A stretch of DNA of 64,000 bases from Ciborinia camelliae (Eukaryota > Ascomycota > Leotiomycetes > Helotiales > Sclerotiniaceae). Below, piece after piece: positions 56,602 through 64,000 of this stretch. Positions within the stretch are counted from its first letter, which is position 1. The number at the start of each line of letters is the position of its first letter. The DNA is taken from NCBI GenBank assembly GCA_025890175.1, contig JANPYM010000006.1, positions 2,606,274-2,670,273 of the forward strand. The letters are read 5' to 3'. Made by a program: the position numbers and the translations under genes. The notes under the pieces were generated by a model. The model saw only the letters and a list, made by a program, of their open reading frames with translations, ran no database searches and was not told the origin of the DNA.

Positions 56602-59223
56602 ATTTATCTTTTTTAAATGGGAGTGTTTCGGTCACTCGACTGCTTTTTATCTTTTTGGTATTTTGGAATCGGGATGTTGGTGGAATTGTGAAGTTTTTTT
56701 ATGGTGATCAACTGATCGGGAGTTAGCGAGGTGCATTCAATTTTTCATTTTTCACTTTTTTTTTGGGGGGGTTTGGTTTTGTGGATGAGTTTAGGTGGGG
56801 TTTTGTACATCAATGGATGGGGTTCGTTGGCTTTGTTCGGATAATAAAACCTAAAAGGGGTAAGCTAATTAGCTACAGTCTTCGGACTCGGATTGGAATT
56901 TAAGACGGCTTGATGATTTTCATTTTTTTACGTCAAGTCAGACATATCATTTGATATCGATAATTTTTCTCCTGATATTCTCAATATCCCGGTGAATACA
57001 CGACCGTTGTACTCTACGGGATGAGGAATCAAGGTTACCCCACATCATCTCATCTCGTACACAATGCACCTTGAAGACGGGAATCATCAATCATTCATGG
57101 CCACTCGCCAGAATACCTTCAAATATCTACCTACTGTACCATTCATAAGTAGAGTAAGATCTTGAGTTCTCGTCGATGAGTTATGTTATGGCCGCCGAGC
57201 TGATATAACTCATAGCATGGCTCTCGTCACTCGTGTGAAATCTCAAAGAAGATATCATTTTATACATACCAGTACATACTACCTCACATATATATACTTC
57301 CACCATTTGTATTTAAGATGATCATTGATAATGGTTCATCGGTTTGAGTCAAGTGTTATCCATTCACACAAATTCAAATCGAATCGAATTATCCCTTTCT
57401 TTTCCTTCTCAAGTCTCTACTCATCACGTCATGATAGTCATTATTATCCATCCATAGATCACCCACCCAATAAATTTCATTCCCATTCCTTTAGAATCTA
57501 GAGCACCTATCTCTTCTGTTTAACATTACCTTTGTTGCCTATCTGAAATTCAATAGTTTGTTTGTTTATTTTAGTGATGTGATGTGATCTGAAGGATGGA
57601 TGGGATGCGTTTTCAACTTCAATACTCCAGTGACTATCTGACCCTCATTAATAAGCAAAATAAAGTAGAGTAGAGTAGAGTGATATCGGATGATTCTTTC
57701 TTGATTCTTGTTGCCTGTTTTCAACCTTTAGTTAGCGATACTTCAATATCAAATTCCTACGTTCGTTTCTATTAGAATTTAGTTTGTCGATGATGAGGAT
57801 TGGTTATTTTTTATATACAACTAGGTAGATACCTACCTAATTATCCTTATAATTAATAATAAATAATGAATGAGAATCAAACCTGAAAGGGAGAATATAA
57901 TATCGAAATATAATTTGACGGGGAACTTTCGAACTGGATGAACGGCCCAACAGTCAAAATTCGCAAGTCTTGTAGCCCTCAAGGAAGTGAGTAGATAGAT
58001 GACAATTTGCGGAAAAGCTAGATATTCGGAATTTTGGAAATGGCGGTAGAGAGAGAGAAAAGTGGAATCCATACAGTAAATCCTACATCGATATAGTAAA
58101 AGCAAGCAAATCTACCTACCCTATCTCTCTATTTATCTACTATTGAATCAAACGAACAATTTACATACATACATACATACATACCGTCATGCTAATCCCC
58201 CACCCAATTTAGCGTGGAAAAAGGGGGGGGAGAGGCGGCGCTAATCCACGTGGGAATTCGATGAATCAATCAACCAAATAGTACGGTATGCTTGGAACTT
58301 GGAACTTACATAGATAACACAAGCACCGGGATTTTTCAACGCTATACACTGTTCTGGGATTGCGAATCGGAGAGGAAGAGAGGGGGGGGAATAGCCTGTC
58401 TTGACTCTGTGACTCGATTCGGATACATGTATGTATACATAGAATGTGAGAATCAATTCGAGATGAGAGTTCCTCCTCCAACCGGGGCCTTGGGAATTTG
58501 GGAATTTTAAAGTTGTTTGGTCTGGGTTTAGCTTGGTTTGGTTTAATATGGTATTGTAGGTATGGTATGTATTTCTCCTCCCCTCTCCCCCCCACGGGCC
58601 TGATCTTTTTCTATATCTACCTGGATACCTATCTAGATATACAATAAAGTTAGCCCGTCCCATTTTTTTATTCTACGCACTGCACTACACTGCACTGCAC
58701 TGTACCCCATTCATAAGAAAGAGGTTAGAGATTAGAGTGCCTTTTCCTTGGCTATCGATACCTATGTATATACCGACATATTTATTTGCTTATAGCAAAA
58801 GAATAACTACCTACCTACCTAGCTTTAATGACCCCACCACTTCGAAAAGAAATTCACCCCACCGATCTGCACTTCCTGTATGTAACTATAACCCCTGCCT
58901 GGATCTTTGAAAATCAACACACAGACTTCGCAGTATGCACGTCCTCAGAACCGAGGTGCAGTGGCCCGCCCATATTATTGTTTGTATCTGCTCCGCTTTC
59001 AAGCACTTTGGAGTTTCCACCCACAAAAAAATAAAACAGATTTTCTGGAAAGTTTTATCCACTTCTCTTCTTCTTGTTTTTCTTCTTCTTCATCCATGAA
59101 GCCAAAAAAACAAAACGCAAAAGATATCCCAAATCTCTTCTCTTTTCTTCTCTCCAACCCCGAAAAATGCAAAAGAGAAAAATAATCATGACTCGAATAT
59201 TCAAGTGCTGTTGATTGATTGAC
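56602..59223. other. Spacer between the two tRNA-Ala genes
   Basis: About 2.6 kb with no supported protein gene. It includes G runs near 56765 and 58224, an ATAC repeat at 58165-58184 and CCTA/TAGG strings near 57823 and 58812. The open frames at 58241-58663 on the minus strand read as low-complexity Tyr/Pro/Ser sequence. Confidence 0.45.
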
Positions 59224-59295
59224 TGGACTAGCGGCGAATCGAACGCCGGACCTCTCCCATGCTAAGGGAACATTATACCACTAAACCACAAGCCC
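59224..59295 (-). tRNA. tRNA-Ala (anticodon AGC), inverted duplicate
   Basis: Identical over all 72 bases to the gene at 56530-56601 but on the opposite strand. The G3-U70 pair, anticodon AGC and TTCGATT T-loop are all preserved. The flanks of the two copies are unrelated, so only the gene itself is shared. The T-rich stretches downstream on the minus strand begin about 40 bases away. Confidence 0.95.
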
Positions 59296-60425
59296 GTTTT
59301 TTGATGTCGATCGGGAGTGAGTTTGGGTTTATGAATGAGAGGATGCGAGGGATGGAAGTGGAAGGGGTGGGGTGGGGTGCTTAGGGGGAGGAGTGGGGGC
59401 TTGGAGAGGGGGAATTTGGTCTAGTGGTGGATGGAGAGTTCGATGTCGATATTTTTGGGGGTTTACTGGACCTATCCGAGTTCTTGTTGATGTTGTCAGT
59501 CAGTGCATTGGCTTGAGATTGTAATACTTTGCCCGGTAGACTTTCATGTTTTCCATTTATTATGTACAGTAGATGTTCCACTAACGACCGCAAAATATTG
59601 ATTTTGATATCGAGATGTAGGGGGTTGGAAACATGTATCTATAGGTACGTACCTAGGTAGGTATATAGTACTGAATATCCTTTTAAATATATTTCCGTAA
59701 TTACAATTATCTTCGAGATATTCTGATTATTCTATCTTATCTTCTTTTTACTCTATAACTATAATATTTGGACCGAATGCTAGTATATCCCTTAGACTTC
59801 AAGACAAAATAATATCTATCTCATGAGTCATGTATGGATGTAAGTCTTAATATGCATCGATATAATATGTTTCTTGGCCGTTATAGTATGTATGTGTATG
59901 TGTGTAGAATGTATCAGAATATAACTTTTCTTTACAGAGTATGGATACTCAGGAGAAGGATATCTTGTATGCTTGTATACTTGGATGGTAATCGTGTATC
60001 GAGTACATTCTGGTTAGAAAGGTATATAAAACTGTACATACCATTGGTAGTATAAAGGCAAAATAGAGAAATAAGAATCGGTAATGCAATGGAGAATCTT
60101 GAGTATATCCTGTAATACCGAGTACTTCCCGGGCCGATATATAAATGTATATCAACTTCGAAGTTCCACTCCTTGAACAAAAGACATCCAATATCGGTTT
60201 CCGGAGTGAAACCCGAACGGAAACTTAACCACCTCTTTTTCACCAACCAGTCCCCCGATCCCAATCCCAATCCCGACTCCCTACAACCCATACCTCCCGA
60301 CTGCCCCACTAATCAAACCTTAAAATCCCGTAGGCCTCTTTCTGCAAAATTTTCCCTCCACATCCCCTCTTCCCAAACTTCCGAGTATATACACGAAATC
60401 TCAACACAACAGAACAAAAAGCGAA
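59296..60425. other. Intergenic spacer
   Basis: No gene is supported. A CCTAGGTAGG motif occurs at 59651 and G-rich low-complexity DNA at 59355-59460. Confidence 0.45.
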
Positions 60426-60499
60426 GGCCGGATGGTGTAGTTGGTTATCACGTGTCCTTAACACGGACAAGGTCCTGGGATCGTGCCCCAGTCTGGTCA
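60426..60499 (+). tRNA. tRNA-Val (anticodon AAC), unusual T-loop
   Basis: A 74-base cloverleaf. The acceptor GGCCGGA pairs with TCTGGTC using two G-U pairs. The D arm TGGTGTAGTTGGTTATCACG is typical of fungal tRNA-Val. The anticodon stem TGTCC/GGACA encloses TTAACAC with anticodon AAC. The T stem CTGGG/CCCAG is intact, but the 7-base T-loop reads ATCGTGC instead of TTCRANY: T54 is A and A58 is T. This weakens the internal B-box promoter and removes the usual m1A58 site. An eight-T terminator follows at once. It may be a pseudogene or a variant gene. Confidence 0.8.
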
Positions 60500-60599
60500 A
60501 TTTTTTTTGGTTTATTGAGGGTGGGAAGTTGAGAGGCGATGTCTTTTTTTTTATTTTTGGGGGGCTTTTTTGGGGGTAGGCGAGGAGGAAAGGGGAAAG

Positions 60600-60631
<32 letters not shown>

Positions 60632-62000
60632 GGGAAGGCGGATGGAGGTAGGCTGGGTGGATTCGTCGAGGAGCGAGAGCTTGAGAAAGCACTTGAGAAA
60701 GTGGGTTGGTGGGGGGGTGAGTCACGTGGCATGTTTCATACAGATGATGAGAGCTCGAACTTTTCTTTGGTCATTAGATCCTTTTGTGTTTTCTTGATGT
60801 GCTTGGGGTAAATAGGCTGAGATGGTCGAGATAAATATTGAATTGGAGAGAAGAGAGGAATTTGAAGATAGGTAAAAAAGAGAATAGGACAGGAATTATA
60901 AATCGACTCTTCTAGATGATAATAGGTTAGGTAGATACAAAGGCCCAAATACCATATATATCATCAATATTTGCGTCACTGTATTACAATTATTCCAAGT
61001 TTCTAATTGGGATGAAGAAGAAAATAAGCTGCAAACTAACTTTAGCTTCTGGATTAAAAACTTCAGGGTGTAAAGCATATAGATCGTATTGTATAGCTTA
61101 CTATACTGGCATTAACTTCCCTTATGCTACTCTTTAACTAGCTAGGTAGCTATATTTCGAATCTAAAGCCGGCATACCTCGGCTTTTACATAGAAAATGC
61201 CATACAGATAGATAGTCATGTGATAATCTCTTCAGCGCGAGCCTTTTCTTCCTTAGCATAGTTCTGTCATCTGATTGTTGATCTTTGCGCTATGGCAACC
61301 CCATATACCAATGTGACGCGTGTGACAAAGGCACTGGTATTGCAATTTGAATTCTAGTATTTCCGTATATTCTTCAAGTTAGTATTTCTCATAATGCCAT
61401 TTTAGCTGCCTAACTACCTAATATCAACAAAATTAATATCATCTCCCTTTTATACGTATGAACTAATGTATTAATGCTCTAATACGCGCCATCTTTAGAC
61501 TATATTTAATATACTAATGCAAACACTACAGTGTAGCCACAGAAGTGTAACCCCCGGAAACTACCTCAAGTTGATATTTTCTCGTTTTTAGAAGATAAAG
61601 GCTCTATTCAGCTCAGTTGAGAAGAGAAAGTTATTGCATGACTCAATGATCTTGGAAACTTGAAGGATGGTATGATAAACGTAAGGTGTTTAATTTATGG
61701 CTGTTTGATTGTATGTTTTGATGCGAACTTCAGTTGACGATAAAATGAGATTTTTGAGAGTTGTAGAGCATACTTTTCATTGCTGTTGTGTGTTCAGAGG
61801 TAATTAACGAGGCAGGAAATTCCATAAACATCGATAACCTATCTCACTCAAGCTTTAACACTCATTATTTAAAACGTACGAAGCATGGTCTAGAAAACTC
61901 TAATCCTGCTATTAAGCAAGATGTTTGTTAAAAGACCTATTTGATTGGAGATATGGAAGATAGTATGTGAGAAAGGAGGAAAGATATAACTCCCTCTAGC
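60500..62000. other. Intergenic spacer with purine tract
   Basis: A GGA/GAA-rich purine tract fills about 60583-60648, with G runs on either side. Its long open frames on both strands are pure Gly/Glu/Arg or Pro/Ser repeats and are not genes. The rest is AT-rich with nothing recognised. Confidence 0.5.
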
Positions 62001-62423
62001 TCATATAATGCTTAACGACGTAGCTTCTTCGATGCTTTTAAACGGATTGCGGAGGCCTTTATACAACTGAACTAGACCAATTCGTCTGAACTTACTATCG
62101 GCACCAATTTTACCATTTTCCCCTTCCAATCGTTGCAATATCAAAGCCGTTCCAGGGAGCACTACCTGTAGCCCGTATGTCTGTCCATATGCATATTCCG
62201 GTTGCCAACCATCAACGTCCAAATCATCTTCTGCGTAATCAAGTGTATTTGAACGATCTTCTACAACATACGAATTTGATTTCAGAAGATTGTCTTCGTT
62301 AAAAAGTGTTCGGACATCTCGGGCCAGTGTCAGTCTTCCACGGACCTTTAATATGCCGGACGAAACCTTTCCGAAGGGATTAACACCTTCCACCACACAA
62401 ATGATATCCTCGATCTGGTTCAT
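62001..62423 (-). pseudogene. HET-type (heterokaryon incompatibility) C-terminal fragment
   Basis: A 140-codon frame from an ATG at 62423 to a stop at 62001. VVEGVNPFGKVSSGILKVRG followed at a distance by ALILQRLEG and FRRIGLVQLYKGL...EEATSLSII is the pattern seen at the C-terminus of fungal HET-domain proteins, after the degenerate middle region. The HET domain itself should lie upstream, but the next DNA upstream is the palindromic repeat array and then near-pure AT sequence. The gene has evidently lost its front, by insertion or RIP. The ATG lies inside the repeat homology, so it is probably not the original start. Confidence 0.55.
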
Positions 62424-62745
62424 CCTGTTCGTCAATTCGGCTTATTAACTAATAGAATTACTTTATTGATTAATAAGATCTTTTTATTCGAACAAAGTGT
62501 TCGATTAGTTAATCGGCTTTATTATTTAAAAATCAATTTTTAAAGATATAAATTTTGCTTTTTCTATTAATCAATAAAACGTCCCATTAATTAATAAATA
62601 TTCAATTAATTAATAAACATTTTATTGATTAATCGATACTCTATTGATTATTGATTAATGAAATATCCTTACATCGATCAATTGAAGGGTACAAAGGGTA
62701 ATAGGCGAGGGGTAGTATGCAAAGGATAGTATATAAGGGATAGTA
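62413..62745. repeat. Array of near-palindromic ATTAACTAAT motifs (copy 2, AT-shifted)
   Basis: Positions 62413-62516 align without a gap to 10607-10710. Beyond that, further ATTGATTAAT, ATTAATTAAT and GATTAGTTAATCGG motifs recur every 20-30 bases to about 62660, then GGGTAATA/GGGTAGTATA short repeats. Most C and G positions of copy 1 are T and A here. Confidence 0.75.
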
Positions 62746-64000
62746 AACGATGAATAATATTAAAGGAGTAATATTGAAGGGGTAATATTAATTTAAAAAA
62801 ATTATAAATAAAAAAATAATAAATAAATAAAAATTAATTAAATAAAGATAATAAAATAAAAAAAATAATTTATATATTAAACTTATTTATATATTTATTT
62901 TTAAAATTATTTTCAAATTTATTTATTATATTTTTTTTTATTTTTCAAAATACAAATATTTTTAAAATTTTTAATAATATTTTTTAAAATTGGGTTTATA
63001 ATTAATTTAATTAATATTTCGATTTTAATACTTTTAATGTTATTACTTTAAATTACAAATTTATTGTTTTTTCTCCTTTTGTATTTACTAATTAATCGAA
63101 ATTTAAAAATTAATCAGCGGAAATCGAAAATAAATAAAATTAATATATAAAAAACAAAAAAAAAAAAAAATTCATTTTAAGTTTTTTTAAATATTTAAAT
63201 TATATTAAATATTTATAAAATTTTTTAAATATTATATTTGATAATATTATAAAGAAATATTAAAAAAATATTAATAATTAATTTTATTATTTGAAAAATT
63301 TTAAACTTTAAAAAAAGCAAATATATCGAAAAACTGAATTTAATAAAAAACTCAATTATATTATTTTAATTTAATATATAATATACTTTTTTAATATATT
63401 CTTTTATATTTATATTATATATAAAGTTTTAATATATTTTAATATATTTCCTTTTTTTATTTTTTTTATTTTATTAATATTTAATTTTAAAAAAACTTTA
63501 AAAAAAATTTATAAAAAGTTTTTCGAACTTTATTATAAGACTTTTTGCAATAATATAAAATAAATAATTTTTAGATATAAATATTATATTTAAAATATTA
63601 AATAAAAGAATAAAAAAAAAAATTTTATTTTATTTTTTTATTTTAATAAGCAAATAATTTTAGATTTGATAAATTTCAAAATAAATTTTTTTATTTTAAA
63701 TATATTTGTTTTTGTTTTTTTTAAAAAATATTTATTTTTAAATATTTTTATATTAAATATATATTAATAATTATTTTAAATCGATTTTAATGAAGAGTAT
63801 ATTTAGATTTAACAATTTAAAGATTATTTTTTTAAATTTGTATAATTAAAAGTTATTAAATCGAAAAGTATTAATAAGTATATTTTCGAATTGAAGTTTT
63901 AATTAAATAAAAACTTTTGTTTAAGAATTTTAGAGGTAGATAATAAAAAAAAGTTTAAAAAAGCTATTTAAGAATTTGTTAATTTCAATGGTATTAGAGT
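62746..64000. repeat. Extremely AT-rich tract, RIP-type isochore edge
   Basis: About 1.25 kb of nearly uninterrupted A and T (TTTAAAATTA, AATAAATAAA, TATATTTAA), with only scattered G and C, running to the window end. The abrupt edge next to the HET fragment fits the border of a RIP-degraded repeat isochore. No original element can be read. Confidence 0.75.

Noticed and set aside
58241..58663. 140-codon minus-strand frame
   Set aside because: No ATG context or domain, overlaps several equally long frames and contains simple repeats.
60539..60811. Gly/Arg/Glu-rich plus-strand and Pro/Ser-rich minus-strand frames
   Set aside because: They are translations of a purine tract.
1..64000. CRISPR array, biosynthetic gene cluster or intact transposon
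   Set aside because: No regularly spaced direct repeats with unique spacers, no PKS/NRPS/terpene core gene, and only a truncated transposase fragment were seen.

Overview
This window looks like nuclear chromosomal DNA of a filamentous ascomycete (Pezizomycotina). The evidence is short 47-69 nt introns with GT..AG ends, several TACTAAC/GCTAAC branch sites, fungal orthologues such as AcrB and Dcr2, and gene islands separated by long AT-rich, microsatellite-laden spacers. Two tracts (about 5.95-6.4 kb and 62.5-64.0 kb) are almost pure A/T, as expected after repeat-induced point mutation (RIP). A leotiomycete is my guess from overall impression; no marker here settles it. All exon joins were made by eye.

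Layout. 0.4-3.4 kb: acrB on the minus strand. 3.4-13.6 kb: a gene-poor spacer with microsatellites, foldbacks, a small GC-rich island, an array of palindromic motifs, a 16-bp minisatellite and a zinc-finger relic. 13.7-30.1 kb: a two-pass and a one-pass membrane protein of unknown function, the DNA primase large subunit, three consecutive tiny single-membrane-span proteins, a 748-residue protein with a thermolysin-like zinc motif, and an orphan with an internal repeat. 31.6-39.5 kb: the densest block, holding Dcr2 phosphatase, a probable mitochondrial tRNA m1A58 methyltransferase, a monoacylglycerol-lipase-like hydrolase, an uncharacterised probable mitochondrial protein, and ClpP. 40.8-43.6 kb: decayed accessory DNA with a Tc1/mariner fragment, a possible secreted-protein exon and a short-chain dehydrogenase remnant. 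44.6-50.7 kb: aldo/keto reductase, acid-ceramidase-like amidase and a SAM methyltransferase. 51.0-53.2 kb: tandem repeats ahead of a 525-residue orphan. 53.2-62 kb: gene-poor, with two identical tRNA-Ala(AGC) genes in opposite orientation and a tRNA-Val(AAC) with an odd T-loop. 62.0-64.0 kb: a truncated HET-type fragment running into AT-rich DNA.

Functional themes. Housekeeping genes (primase, Dcr2, tRNA methyltransferase, ClpP) alternate with lineage-restricted membrane proteins. Three of the genes between 33.9 and 39.5 kb encode probable mitochondrial proteins, and two of them share a 192-bp divergent promoter. I see no secondary-metabolite cluster, CRISPR array or intact transposon.

The most unusual items are the row of micro-membrane proteins at 22.7-25.1 kb, the HELTH...NEPIAE protein, and a 104-bp gap-free repeat pair (10.6 and 62.4 kb) whose differences are nearly all C-to-T or G-to-A.
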